56,883 bases of DNA from Clostridiales bacterium UBA6981 (GCA_002450075.1 DJYJ01000045.1:1-56883), one strand, 5' to 3'. Positions 8,720 to 17,834 are shown, counted from the first letter of the stretch. Notes: a model not told the origin generated them from the letters alone. Translations and numbers: made by a program.

Positions 8720-9694
8720 ATGGAAAAGAAAGTTACATTCGGCTCAAGGCTGGCGGGCGTGGGGAAGACTGCGCTCAGCTCTTACGGAAGTGTATTGATC
8801 GCTGTTGTTGCCCTGTCGCTGGTCTGGGCGTTTTCCTCTCCCTATTTTCTGACGGCGGCCAACTTTAAAAACATCGGCGTTTATATGTCCGCATCCGGCA
8901 TCATCGCCGCCGGCATCACCGTGTCTATGCTGCTTGGCGGTCTGGACCTGTCTCAGATGTCGATCATGGCGCTCAGCGGCATCGTTGTCGGAACGGCGTT
9001 CAAAGCCGGTGTGCACGGACCGGTGCTGCTGCTTGTCGCGGTATGCGTCGGCGTGATGGGGGGCATTGTCAACGGCCTGATCATGAACTATCTGCGGATC
9101 GACCCGATCATTACTACGCTCGGCACTTCACTGATGTTTCGCGCGCTGGCATACATCATCTCCGACGGCAATATGATCACCGTGAGCGACTCGTTCATCA
9201 AATGGATCGGGCGCGGCAGAGTCCTTGGCCTGCCGGTTATGATGCTCTTCATGATCATCGTCTATGTGATTATCGGCGTTGTACTGAAATATACGCGCTT
9301 CGGACGAAACGTCATTTCTGTCGGCGGCAGCAAGGAAGCAGCCTTCCTTTCCGGCATCAACGTGAAAAAAACGCGCGCGATCGCCTTTATGATCTCCGGC
9401 TCGTGCGCTGGCCTCGCTTCGCTGCTGTATATCGCGCAGGGCTATGTGGCGCAGCCCAACCAGGGCAACGGCGCAGACCTTGACTGCATCGCGGCTGTTA
9501 TCATCGGCGGCCTGTCTGTGGCCGGCGGCAAAGGCAACGTCATCGGTACCCTGCTAGGCATGCTGTTCTTTGCGGTCCTGGCCAATGGCATGAGTTTGCT
9601 GAGCATGGACAGTTATGCCCAGCAGCTCGTCAAGGGCGCGCTGCTGCTCACGGCTGTTTATATCGACATCGTCCGCAACAAGAAGGGAAAATGA
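8720..9694 (+). CDS. Sugar ABC transporter permease (RbsC/BPD_transp_2 type)
   Basis: 324 residues, strongly hydrophobic with eight to ten membrane segments. It carries the family's LGGLDLSQMSIMALSGIVVG region after the second segment, and GGLSVAGGKGNVIGTLLG near the C-terminus, the loop that meets the ATPase. It starts four bases after the ATPase stop. Only one permease gene is present, so a homodimeric channel is expected. Confidence 0.92.
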   Translation: MEKKVTFGSRLAGVGKTALSSYGSVLIAVVALSLVWAFSSPYFLTAANFKNIGVYMSASGIIAAGITVSMLLGGLDLSQMSIMALSGIVVGTAFKAGVHGPVLLLVAVCVGVMGGIVNGLIMNYLRIDPIITTLGTSLMFRALAYIISDGNMITVSDSFIKWIGRGRVLGLPVMMLFMIIVYVIIGVVLKYTRFGRNVISVGGSKEAAFLSGINVKKTRAIAFMISGSCAGLASLLYIAQGYVAQPNQGNGADLDCIAAVIIGGLSVAGGKGNVIGTLLGMLFFAVLANGMSLLSMDSYAQQLVKGALLLTAVYIDIVRNKKGK

Positions 9695-9776
9695 TCCTTC
9701 GGGGATCCCTTGGTGAAAAAAGAGGCGCATTTTGTCTGCTTACGCAGACTATGATAAAAGAAAGGACACAAAAACT

Positions 9777-10487
9777 ATGAAACCCACCAAAAAGGCATGC
9801 GAAATGACAGCAAAGGAGCTTGGACGCTATATTGACCAATCTGTCCTGAAACCGGAATTTACACAGGCTGACATCCGCAAGTACATCCAGGAGGGCATTG
9901 ACTATAACTGCGCAACGGTCTGCATCAACCCGGCTTCGCTGCCAATCGCGCGCGAGCTTTGCAAAGGAACGAACACCGGCATCTGCGTCGTCTGCGACTT
10001 TCCCTTCGGCCTGTCCACCACAGAGTCCAAGGCCATGCAGGCGGAACTGATCTGCCGCGACGGCGATATCGAGGATCTGGACATTGTGGCGAACTACGGC
10101 TGGATCCGTTCCGGCCGCTGGGACGATGTACGCGCTGACATCAAAGCGGTTGCGGATGTATGTCACAAATACGGAACGAATCTGAAGGTCATCTTCGAAG
10201 TGGACGCGCTCACGATCGACGAGGTCAAAAAGGCCACGGTGACTGCGATCGAGGCGGGGGCCGACTTTGTCAAGACCTCCACCGGCTTCTTTACCGGTGG
10301 CAAGAACGAGGGCGCAACCTATGAGGTCATCCAGGCGATGATGGACGCGGCCGAGGGGCGCTGCAAAATCAAGGGCGCCGGCGGCATCCGTGACAGAGAA
10401 AAATTCCTTCGTCTCATCGATATGGGCATCGACCGCATGGGCATCGGTTATAAATCCACGGCCAAGGTGCTGGGACTCGATACATAA
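9777..10487 (+). CDS. DeoC-type aldolase (deoxyribose-phosphate aldolase family)
   Basis: 236 residues from ATG 9777 (AAGGAC upstream). Class I aldolase TIM barrel. DFVKTSTGFFTGG holds the Schiff-base Lys, KIKGAGGIRD the second active-site Lys and EDLDIVAN the catalytic Asp, so it looks active. DeoC cleaves 2-deoxyribose-5-phosphate, but relatives such as LsrF act on other phosphorylated sugars. Its place between the transporter and oxidoreductases, with no nucleoside phosphorylase or phosphopentomutase nearby, argues for a catabolic step other than nucleoside salvage. A hairpin-like TCTGC-n4-GCAGA lies in the 82-bp gap before it. Confidence 0.82.
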   Translation: MKPTKKACEMTAKELGRYIDQSVLKPEFTQADIRKYIQEGIDYNCATVCINPASLPIARELCKGTNTGICVVCDFPFGLSTTESKAMQAELICRDGDIEDLDIVANYGWIRSGRWDDVRADIKAVADVCHKYGTNLKVIFEVDALTIDEVKKATVTAIEAGADFVKTSTGFFTGGKNEGATYEVIQAMMDAAEGRCKIKGAGGIRDREKFLRLIDMGIDRMGIGYKSTAKVLGLDT

Positions 10488-10515
10488 CGCGAAGCAAACG
10501 AAAAGGAGGAAGAGC

Positions 10516-11505
10516 ATGGGAAATTCCTATGATTTCCGTGTGGGCTTCCAGCCCTTCAATCTCATGCCCCCGGATGGGACTGCTCCCGGCATGGCGTCTT
10601 TTTGCTGGACGATAGAGGAGTGCGGGCGGCTCGGCGCGAGGGCGATCTCGCTTTTTCCGAACCTGATCCCCCGGGAACTCACAGCAGATACGATCGGAGA
10701 GATGAAGGCCATGGCGGAGGAAAAGGATGTGAAATTCATCCTTTACCCGTTCACGGTCTGGGGGCTGGCTGGACTGCCAATGAAGGTGGCATCCTTCGGT
10801 GCTGCCGGGAAGATGATGGGGGCGGAAGGGCCGGACGATATTCCGGACGTGGCTGCCGCACGCCGCAGCGTGGAGAACACGATGCGCCTGGCCGAAGCAC
10901 TCGGGGCCGAGATCCTGTGCGCCGGTTACGGCCAGTCCAGCGTCGCCACAAGCCGTTGGAACAAGCAGCACCCCTTTGCTGAACAAAAAAAGTTCATCGT
11001 GGCGAATCTGCGGGAAATGGCACAGATGCTCAAGGGAACGTCTCTGACGCTGGCCTATGAGAATCACTGTGATTTCATCGGACGTGAGATCGTGGAGATC
11101 CTTGAGGAAACCGATTCGGAGCATGTGCGCTCCCTTTACGACTTCGGCAACGGCGCGGTCGCCTGCTGCGATCCGATGGAGGATCTGGCCTATCTCGCGC
11201 CTTACGCAGTTGCAGCACACTTCAAGGATTTCGCAGTGGTGGACAACCCCCTTCGCACGAAGCTCTACCCCGACATGCCGCTGACGGTTACGGGCTGCTA
11301 TCTGGGCGACGGATTTATCGACTTCGAGCGGATCCTGCGCACGCTGATCGAAAAGGCGCCGCATCCGCGGGGCATGATGCTTCTGGCGGAACCGGCCTAT
11401 AAGCTGCCCACCAACGACGCAGAGCGGGATGACAGAGTGGAATACAATCGAAAGATCTCCAGACAGTATGTGGCCAAGATGCTGGAGATCGTGGAACGCT
11501 TTTGA
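10516..11505 (+). CDS. Sugar phosphate isomerase/epimerase family TIM-barrel protein
   Basis: 329 residues from ATG 10516 with AAAGGAGG upstream. AP-endonuclease-2-type (xylose isomerase-like) barrel. LAYENHCDFIG and YDFGNGAV supply Glu, His and Asp metal ligands, HFKDFAVV a further His, and LLAEPAY the last Glu, the usual Mn2+-binding set. Family members include epimerases, dehydratases and the 1,2-lyase/hydratase partners of Gfo/Idh/MocA enzymes in keto-glycoside breakdown. The three oxidoreductases directly downstream make the last role attractive (inference). Confidence 0.82.
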   Translation: MGNSYDFRVGFQPFNLMPPDGTAPGMASFCWTIEECGRLGARAISLFPNLIPRELTADTIGEMKAMAEEKDVKFILYPFTVWGLAGLPMKVASFGAAGKMMGAEGPDDIPDVAAARRSVENTMRLAEALGAEILCAGYGQSSVATSRWNKQHPFAEQKKFIVANLREMAQMLKGTSLTLAYENHCDFIGREIVEILEETDSEHVRSLYDFGNGAVACCDPMEDLAYLAPYAVAAHFKDFAVVDNPLRTKLYPDMPLTVTGCYLGDGFIDFERILRTLIEKAPHPRGMMLLAEPAYKLPTNDAERDDRVEYNRKISRQYVAKMLEIVERF

Positions 11506-11522
11506 CGCGAAGGGAGAAAACC

Positions 11523-12641
11523 ATGAAACCACTGGGACTTGGCGCGATCGGCTCCGGCGAGATCGCGATCAATTCGATTTTTAAACATCTGGAGCTGCAT
11601 GACACGGACGACAAGGTCTTTCTTGCCGCCGTCTGCGATCCGGTTGAAGGCCGGGCGCAAAGCATGGCCGAGAAATACGGCATTCGAAGCTGGTACATGA
11701 CCGACGACGAACTGCTCGCCGATCCGGCTGTGGACGTTGTATCAATCTGTTCGCCGATCCGCTTCCATTATGAGCAGGGGCTCAAGGCTATCCGCGCGGG
11801 GAAACATGTCCATTTCAACAAAACGATGGCGATGACCAGCGCGGAAGCAGATGAGCTGATCTCCGAGGCTGAGCGGATGAACGTCAAGCTGACGGTATCA
11901 CCGGGTATGATGGGCTGGCGCGCCAACCGTCTGCTGCGCAAGGCCTATCTTGAGGGGAGCTTTGGCCAGGTCACATACGCCTTCGGCGGCGTGCGCGGTG
12001 TGCTGCGCTACCATCTGCGGGAGGAATACCGCCACGACAACTACGGCTCTGAGCCGCTGATCCCTACGTGGTATTACAAGCTTCCCGACGGCGGCCCGCA
12101 GTATGACCACGCACCGTACGGCCTCACCTCGATCACCGGCATCCTCGGCCCCGTCAAGCGCGTGTCCTGCATGGGCGGCCAGCTGCAGAAGGAATTCCGC
12201 TTCGGTGAAAAAGTCATCCAGAGCGAGGTGGACGACAACTTCGCCTTCCTGCTGGACTTCGGGGATAACGTGTTCGGGCTGTTCTTCTCCGCTTTGGCGG
12301 GCGGCAAGAACATGTTTACACCGAACATCTACGGGACGGACGGCAACTATATCGACGGAAAGCTGAACGACAAAGCACTTTTTGACAATCCTTACGCCGC
12401 CTTCTCGATCAAGGGTATCCCACCGCAGCACATGAAGCTGCCCGAGCCGCATGTATACGGCGACATGATGCAGCTGATCGATGCGGTCCAGTTCGGTGAC
12501 CGGCCGATCGCCTCCGCCGAGCAGGGACGCCATGTTCTTGAAATCGTCGAGGCAGGCTTTGAATCTATGCGGACCGGCAGATGCATCGAGTTGCGGACAA
12601 GCTTTACACCGCTTTCCCTGGAGGAGCTGCAAGACGATTGA
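11523..12641 (+). CDS. Gfo/Idh/MocA family oxidoreductase (first of three)
   Basis: 372 residues from ATG 11523 (GGGAGAA upstream). The N-terminal Rossmann fold begins GLGAIGSGEIAI. The usual EKP loop is replaced by HFNKTMAMT, which keeps the Lys but loses Glu and Pro. The C-terminal alpha/beta domain has GGPQYDHAPYGL in place of the common D-x3-H catalytic segment. This is the most divergent of the three paralogues, so its substrate or chemistry may differ. Enzymes of this family oxidise or reduce sugar hydroxyls with NAD(P). Confidence 0.82.
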   Translation: MKPLGLGAIGSGEIAINSIFKHLELHDTDDKVFLAAVCDPVEGRAQSMAEKYGIRSWYMTDDELLADPAVDVVSICSPIRFHYEQGLKAIRAGKHVHFNKTMAMTSAEADELISEAERMNVKLTVSPGMMGWRANRLLRKAYLEGSFGQVTYAFGGVRGVLRYHLREEYRHDNYGSEPLIPTWYYKLPDGGPQYDHAPYGLTSITGILGPVKRVSCMGGQLQKEFRFGEKVIQSEVDDNFAFLLDFGDNVFGLFFSALAGGKNMFTPNIYGTDGNYIDGKLNDKALFDNPYAAFSIKGIPPQHMKLPEPHVYGDMMQLIDAVQFGDRPIASAEQGRHVLEIVEAGFESMRTGRCIELRTSFTPLSLEELQDD

Positions 12642-12724
12642 TACCCACGGACGCTTGTGCCGCAGCTGCCCGAAACGGGCGCTGCGGCATAAGGCGTATC
12701 ACGCAAATACAGAGAGGAGACAAT

Positions 12725-13750
12725 ATGAAGATCATTCAGGTCGGAAGCAGCGGCTGGGCGGCCGGCTGGCTGGAATATATCCACAATGAACCCGAAGCGG
12801 AGCTCGCGGCGATCGTCAGTCGCGGCGGGCCGAAGTTTGAACAGACAAAAGAAAAATGGCAGATCCCGGACGAGATCTGCTATACTGACTATGATGAGGC
12901 GCTCAAGTGTGAGGCGGAGCTGGTCATCGTGGCCATGCCGCATAAATATCATATCCCATACGCGAAAAAGGCTGTTCTGGCGGGGAAAAACGTGCTGATC
13001 GAAAAACCGCTCACGGACGATCTCAACGAGGCAAAGGAGTTCCTCCGTTTTATGGAGGGGAGAAAGGAAAAAGCCTTTGTCAGCCAGAATTACCGCTTCC
13101 GTCCGCAGCTTTGGCAGATGAAGGCTTCCTTCGGAGAGGACAATATCGGGCAGCCCGCCTGGGCAAACGTTACCTTCCGCCACGGCCTTACAAACGAAAA
13201 AAACAGCGAGAAGACTGCATGGCAGCGCAAGGACTGGCGTCTGGAGCAGACGAGCCTATTGTTGCTGGAGGTGGCGATCCACCACTTTGACATGCTGCGC
13301 TTCGTCAGCGGATCGAACGTAAAGAATGTGTACGCCCGCGGCTGGAATCCGGCCTGGAGCGATCTCAACGGCGTTGGCTCGGCGTTTGTGCTGATGGAAT
13401 TTGAAAACGGTTTTAAGGCCAATTATTCCGTCACGGAAAAGTCGATCGGCTTCCCCTGCGGGTATCAGGCAAACTGGATCATGCAGACGGATCGCGGCGC
13501 CGTGATCTGGGAAAACGACGAGCCTAACCGGCTGGACATGTCGCTTGGGCTCACAGGACAGCTGCGTGATGATTTCTATTTTCCGGGCAAGGATCGCGCA
13601 GGCGTATTGAAAGAAGTGATGCGGGAGCTGCGCGGAGAAGAAGGCGCCGTTCCGACGGTGTTTGATAACATCCATTCTCTTGCCGTAAGCTTTGCCGTGC
13701 TCAAATCCATTGAGGAGGATCGGACGGTCGAACTGAGCGAGATCCTGTAA
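12725..13750 (+). CDS. Gfo/Idh/MocA family oxidoreductase (second of three)
   Basis: 341 residues from ATG 12725 (AGAGGAGA upstream). Rossmann segment IIQVGSSGWAAGW, typical cofactor loop NVLIEKPLTDD, and LLLEVAIHHFDMLRF, where Glu replaces the common Asp of D-x3-H while the His is kept. Probably an NAD-dependent sugar dehydrogenase or reductase. The 83-bp gap before it is the largest inside this half of the operon and contains no recognisable terminator. Confidence 0.82.
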   Translation: MKIIQVGSSGWAAGWLEYIHNEPEAELAAIVSRGGPKFEQTKEKWQIPDEICYTDYDEALKCEAELVIVAMPHKYHIPYAKKAVLAGKNVLIEKPLTDDLNEAKEFLRFMEGRKEKAFVSQNYRFRPQLWQMKASFGEDNIGQPAWANVTFRHGLTNEKNSEKTAWQRKDWRLEQTSLLLLEVAIHHFDMLRFVSGSNVKNVYARGWNPAWSDLNGVGSAFVLMEFENGFKANYSVTEKSIGFPCGYQANWIMQTDRGAVIWENDEPNRLDMSLGLTGQLRDDFYFPGKDRAGVLKEVMRELRGEEGAVPTVFDNIHSLAVSFAVLKSIEEDRTVELSEIL

Positions 13751-13762
13751 ATGAGGTGCGAA

Positions 13763-14821
13763 ATGACAGATAAAAAAGCCCGTGTGGGTATCATCGGGGC
13801 CGGTACGGTTGCCCGCCGAAACCAGATCCCGGCCTTTCAGGTCTGTGACCGGGCGGAGACGGTAGCGGTATTTGACCGCCACATCGAGCGCGCGCAGGCG
13901 CTGTGCGACCAGTTTGGAATCCCCAAGGCGTACGGTCGGCTGGAGGATCTGCTTGCCGACGACGAGATCAACTGCGTCAGCATCTGCACCGGCAACGTCT
14001 CTCACGAGAGTATAGCGCTCGCGGCGCTTGAAGCGGGCAAGCACGTTCTGTGCGAAAAGCCCATGGCGATCTCCGTGGAGCAGGCCGAGCGGATGAAGCG
14101 CGCAGCGGAGGAAAGGGGCCTGGTCTTCATGATGGCCTTTGTCAATCGGTTCCGTCAGGAGAGCATTCTCATCAACGAGCTGCGCGAGCAAGGACGCTTC
14201 GGGGAGATCTATCACGCCCGCTGCGGCTGGATCCGGCGGCGGGGCACACCGTCGGGCTGGTTCACCTCACGGGCAAAATCGGGAGGAGGAGCCGTGCTCG
14301 ATATCGGGGTGCATGTGATCGATATGACCTGGTATCTGATGGGACGACCGAAGCCCGTTTCGGTAAGCGGCGTTACACATCGCCGAATCGGAAGCTACCG
14401 GACCCGCAGTGTAGCAGGTTGGTCGGCCGTCGGCGCTCAGGACGGTGAATTCGACAATGAAGAAGCGGCCAGCGCGCTGATCCGCTTTGAAAACGGCGCC
14501 TCACTCTCTGTTGACATCAGCTGGTCGATCAACGGAAAAGAAGAGGGAATGTTCGCCAAGCTCTATGGCGAAAAGGCCGGAGCCAGCGTGATCCCTGCCG
14601 TGATCTATGGCGAGGAGGACGGCTTCCTCACAGATGTTGAGCCTGTGATCGTTGCGGAAAGCGGTTGGCAGAACGCCTTTGAGAGAGAAATCGTGCATTT
14701 TGCCGACTGCGTCGTTTCGGGTTGTGCACCGATCTCGGGAGCGGAGGACGGACTGACGGTGCAGCGCATGCTCAATGGCATATACGATTCCGCCGAGCAG
14801 GGCAGAGAGATTCTGCTTTGA
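13763..14821 (+). CDS. Gfo/Idh/MocA family oxidoreductase (third of three)
   Basis: 352 residues. The ATG at 13763 is preferred because AGGTG lies just upstream; an in-frame ATG at 13751 lacks a site. All canonical elements are present: VGIIGAGTVARRNQIP, HVLCEKPMAIS and AVLDIGVHVIDMTWY, with the catalytic Asp and His. This is the most standard of the three, fitting an inositol/glucoside dehydrogenase-like NAD enzyme. Three such paralogues in one operon suggest oxidation and re-reduction steps on a keto-sugar route. Confidence 0.87.
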   Translation: MTDKKARVGIIGAGTVARRNQIPAFQVCDRAETVAVFDRHIERAQALCDQFGIPKAYGRLEDLLADDEINCVSICTGNVSHESIALAALEAGKHVLCEKPMAISVEQAERMKRAAEERGLVFMMAFVNRFRQESILINELREQGRFGEIYHARCGWIRRRGTPSGWFTSRAKSGGGAVLDIGVHVIDMTWYLMGRPKPVSVSGVTHRRIGSYRTRSVAGWSAVGAQDGEFDNEEAASALIRFENGASLSVDISWSINGKEEGMFAKLYGEKAGASVIPAVIYGEEDGFLTDVEPVIVAESGWQNAFEREIVHFADCVVSGCAPISGAEDGLTVQRMLNGIYDSAEQGREILL

Positions 14822-14838
14822 GCGAACAGGAGGAAAAA

Positions 14839-16203
14839 ATGGGTGAACTCAGATTCCCGGAGAGCTTCCTCTGGGGCGCTTCGGCCGCAGCTTTTCAAAT
14901 CGAAGGCGCATGGAACGAGGACGGCAAGAGCGAGAGTATATGGGATCGTTTCTGCCGTACGCCAGGAAATGTCGCACACTTTGACAACGGGGATGTGGCC
15001 TGTGATTTTTATCACCGCTACGCCGAGGACGCCAGGATCATGGCACAGCTGGGATTGCAAATACAGCGCATCTCCATCTCATGGCCCCGTGTGATCCCGG
15101 AAGGACATGGAAAAGTTAACCCAAAAGGACTCGACTTCTATCGCCGCGCGGTCGACGCCATGCTGGAGCAGGGCGTCAAGCCATTCATCATGCTGTATCA
15201 CTGGGATCTTCCGCAGTGTCTTCAGGAGCGCGGCGGCTGGCTCAACCGCGACACGGCGTCGTATCTAGCCGAACTCGCGGATCAGATCTACCGCAGCTTT
15301 CCGTACGAGGTACCATGCTGGGGAACAATTCTCGAGCCGCAGATCCACGCCTACCACGGTCATTGGGACGGTACACATGCCCCCGGCATGCGAGACTTTT
15401 CCTCCGCGCTGCTCGCTGCGCACAATCTGCTGCGCGCACACGGTCTGATGGTCGATGCGTTTCGCGCCTCAGGGGCGGAGGGCGAGATCGGCATAACAAA
15501 TTATCTGCCCTATCACTATTCGCTCACGGACAGCGAGGAGGACAAGGCCGCCGCGCGTCGGTGGGATGGGTGCTGGAACCGTTGGTTCCTCGACGCCCTG
15601 TACCGTGGTGCCTATCCGGAGGACATGCAGCACTGGTACCGTGACAAGGGGATCGTGCTTCCCGAGATCCGGGAAGGGGATATGGAGTTGATCTCCCGTC
15701 CGACGGATTTCCTTGGCCTGAATTATTATTACAGTTATTTCATTGGTGCCGGGGAGGATCGCTGGCCGCTGTGCATACGATCTGTCCGCCCGAAAGACAG
15801 GGCGTATACCGCAATGGGTTGGCCAATCTGCCCGGAGGGCTTTTATGACGATTTGATGCGCTGCTGGCGGGACTATGGCAAAAAAATCATCGTCACGGAA
15901 AACGGAGCGGCCTTTGACGACATCATCTCGCCCGACGGCGAAGTCCACGACAGACAGCGCATCGACTATTACCGGGCACATCTGCAGGCGCTGCATCACG
16001 CGATCCGGGACGGAGCCGACATCCGGGGATACCTTGTCTGGTCCTCGTTCGATAATTTCGAATGGGCGCTCGGATATGAAAAGCGCTTTGGAATGACCTA
16101 TGTCGATTATCCCACGCAAAAACGAATTATAAAGGACAGCGGCAAATGGTACGCCGCACTTATCAGACAAAACGCACTAACGGAGGAGGCGCAGCATGGT
16201 TAA
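14839..16203 (+). CDS. GH1 family glycosidase with altered NEP motif
   Basis: 454 residues from ATG 14839 (AGGAGG upstream). Clear GH1 barrel: start FPESFLWGASAAAFQIEGAW, then ISWPRVIPEG, LGLNYY, nucleophile E354 in IVTENGAAF and C-terminal SSFDNFEWALGYEKRFG. The acid/base E166 is present, but the Asn before it, almost invariant in GH1 (TFNEP) and binding the sugar 2-OH, is Leu165 (GTILEPQ). The enzyme is otherwise full length and not decayed. It probably still cleaves a beta-glycosidic bond, perhaps of a 2- or 3-modified sugar (inference). Cytoplasmic, no signal peptide. Confidence 0.9.
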   Translation: MGELRFPESFLWGASAAAFQIEGAWNEDGKSESIWDRFCRTPGNVAHFDNGDVACDFYHRYAEDARIMAQLGLQIQRISISWPRVIPEGHGKVNPKGLDFYRRAVDAMLEQGVKPFIMLYHWDLPQCLQERGGWLNRDTASYLAELADQIYRSFPYEVPCWGTILEPQIHAYHGHWDGTHAPGMRDFSSALLAAHNLLRAHGLMVDAFRASGAEGEIGITNYLPYHYSLTDSEEDKAAARRWDGCWNRWFLDALYRGAYPEDMQHWYRDKGIVLPEIREGDMELISRPTDFLGLNYYYSYFIGAGEDRWPLCIRSVRPKDRAYTAMGWPICPEGFYDDLMRCWRDYGKKIIVTENGAAFDDIISPDGEVHDRQRIDYYRAHLQALHHAIRDGADIRGYLVWSSFDNFEWALGYEKRFGMTYVDYPTQKRIIKDSGKWYAALIRQNALTEEAQHG

Positions 16204-16483
16204 GATCGTTGTGAAATTCAGGATCCTGCCTGGTGTAGAGGAGCAGTATCTTGCCGATTTGAAGAAATGCATCCTGGCGACCCGTGAAGAGCCGGGCTGC
16301 GTCGAATACACGGCCTTCTGGAACGCAGAGGAGCGCGTGCTCACGCTGTTCGAGTGCTTCGCCGACGCCGCCGCGGCCGAGAAGCACCTGAGCTATCCGC
16401 ATTTTGCCGTGGATTTCAAGGCACTGAAAAAATACTATGACGGCAAAGCCGTGGCTGAACGCTACGAGGATCCTATCATATGA
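16196..16483 (+). CDS. ABM-fold protein (YgiN/LsrG-like antibiotic biosynthesis monooxygenase domain)
   Basis: 95 residues, overlapping the GH1 stop by eight bases. Dimeric ferredoxin-like ABM fold: VKFRILPG, then EEPGCVEYTAFW and a His in SYPHFAVDF. Members include quinol monooxygenases and LsrG, which isomerises phospho-AI-2. With a sugar ABC transporter and a DeoC-type aldolase upstream, a sugar-isomerase role like LsrG's is as plausible as a redox role. Confidence 0.75.
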   Translation: MVKIVVKFRILPGVEEQYLADLKKCILATREEPGCVEYTAFWNAEERVLTLFECFADAAAAEKHLSYPHFAVDFKALKKYYDGKAVAERYEDPII

Positions 16484-17721
16484 CAGCGGCAGGAAACTCC
16501 GTCAAGGCCTTCATTGAAGCGGCGGGGATCGGGCCGGGGCGGACGGAGCAGGAAAGCTTTGTGAAGGCCTTTAGACGCGAAATGGTGCGCGGGGTCGCCC
16601 GGAAGGGCAGCACGCTGGCCATGATCCCGACCTATCTGTCGGCACAGGGACGGCTCAAGCCGGGAGATATGGCTGTCGCTGTCGACTTCGGGGGAACGAA
16701 CTTCCGAACCGCTCTTGTCGGCATCCGTGCCGAAGGCGCCGCATTGCAGGAATACAGCAGCCGCCCTTCTCCGGGAAAGGATGGAACCATGCGCTGGAAG
16801 GAATTTCTCTCCTTTACCGCAGATTGCATCCGCCCGCTTTTGCGCTATACCGACAAGCTCGGAATGTGCATCTCCTTTCCCACGACGATCACACCGGAGG
16901 GGGATGGGATAATCCATCATTTCACAAAAGAGATCGACATTACAGGCAACGAGGGCCGCGAGATCTGCCGCGATCTCAAGGAAACGCTCGGAATGCCAAA
17001 CGCACGTTTCAAGGCAATCAATGACACGACCGCAGTGCTGCTCAGCGCGATCTCGGCTGGAGCAAAGGCTGAGGGGCTCATGGGACTGATTGTGGGCACC
17101 GGGACCAATATCTGCTGTCAGATGGAACGGGCGCGTCTCGGCATCGAAGGAACGGGCAGCATGATCGTTGCGATGGAAAGCGGAGGATTCCTCTCGCCGG
17201 ATCGAACGGAACTCGATCGCCGGATGGACGCTGATACGCTCTCTCCAGGCGTCTACCCGGAGGAAAAGATCGTAGCGGGCGGCTATCTCGGCAAGATCTG
17301 CACCTTCGCGCTGCGCGAGGCCGCGACGGCGGGACTGTTTTCGGAAAAGACATGTGACGCACTTATGCTTGCCGAGGAATTTATTACGCCGCGGATGGAC
17401 GCTTTTGCGGTCGGCGCGGAGGAGAGTGGGGTCCTCTTTGATGAGCAGGACGCACAGACCGGGCGGGAGATCGTTCGGGCTGTCTTTGCGCGTGCGGCCA
17501 AGCATATTGCGCTTTCCTTATCTGCTACGGCCGATGAGACGCTTCCGTGCGGCTGCGCGATGACTGTTTCCGCCGACGGCTCAGTGTTCCTCAAAAGCGA
17601 CGCGTTTCGCCGACCCTTCTTTTCGTATATGGAGGAGTTTTGCGCCGGACGGAAAGTCGACTATGTCACGATGGAACACTCTACGCTCATCGGCACGGCG
17701 ATTGGTGCGCTCATCAATTGA
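16480..17721 (+). CDS. Hexokinase-family sugar kinase (eukaryotic-type fold)
   Basis: 413 residues; its ATG overlaps the ABM stop (ATGA). Hexokinase_1/Hexokinase_2 features in order: AVDFGGTNFRTALVG (phosphate 1), MCISFPTTIT (sugar binding), KAINDTTAVLLS (catalytic Asp), GLIVGTGTNIC (phosphate 2), AMESGGF. This is the long hexokinase type, not the ROK or glucokinase type, found in some Clostridia. Last gene of the operon; it would phosphorylate the hexose released by the upstream enzymes with ATP. A strong terminator follows. Confidence 0.87.
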   Translation: MTAAGNSVKAFIEAAGIGPGRTEQESFVKAFRREMVRGVARKGSTLAMIPTYLSAQGRLKPGDMAVAVDFGGTNFRTALVGIRAEGAALQEYSSRPSPGKDGTMRWKEFLSFTADCIRPLLRYTDKLGMCISFPTTITPEGDGIIHHFTKEIDITGNEGREICRDLKETLGMPNARFKAINDTTAVLLSAISAGAKAEGLMGLIVGTGTNICCQMERARLGIEGTGSMIVAMESGGFLSPDRTELDRRMDADTLSPGVYPEEKIVAGGYLGKICTFALREAATAGLFSEKTCDALMLAEEFITPRMDAFAVGAEESGVLFDEQDAQTGREIVRAVFARAAKHIALSLSATADETLPCGCAMTVSADGSVFLKSDAFRRPFFSYMEEFCAGRKVDYVTMEHSTLIGTAIGALIN

Positions 17722-17776
17722 GGGAGAAGCAGAAGCGCAAAAACAGATAAGAGAGCGCTACTCTTATCCCCAAACA

Positions 17777-17812
17777 AAAAGCTGCGTGACCGTATCGGTC
17801 ACGCAGCTTTTC
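17777..17812. terminator. Bidirectional terminator ending the sugar operon
   Basis: Perfect 16-bp stem (17777-17792 and 17796-17811, core GCTGCGTGACCG) with a 3-nt loop, A-run before and T-run after. On the minus strand it would also terminate anything read out of repeat A. Confidence 0.85.
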
Positions 17813-17834
17813 CTCTATAAAGGACGTAAGAGCA

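Noticed and set aside
6090..17721. A genuine lsr (AI-2) operon
   Set aside because: No LsrK-type FGGY kinase and no LsrR; presence of three sugar oxidoreductases and GH1 points to glycoside catabolism.
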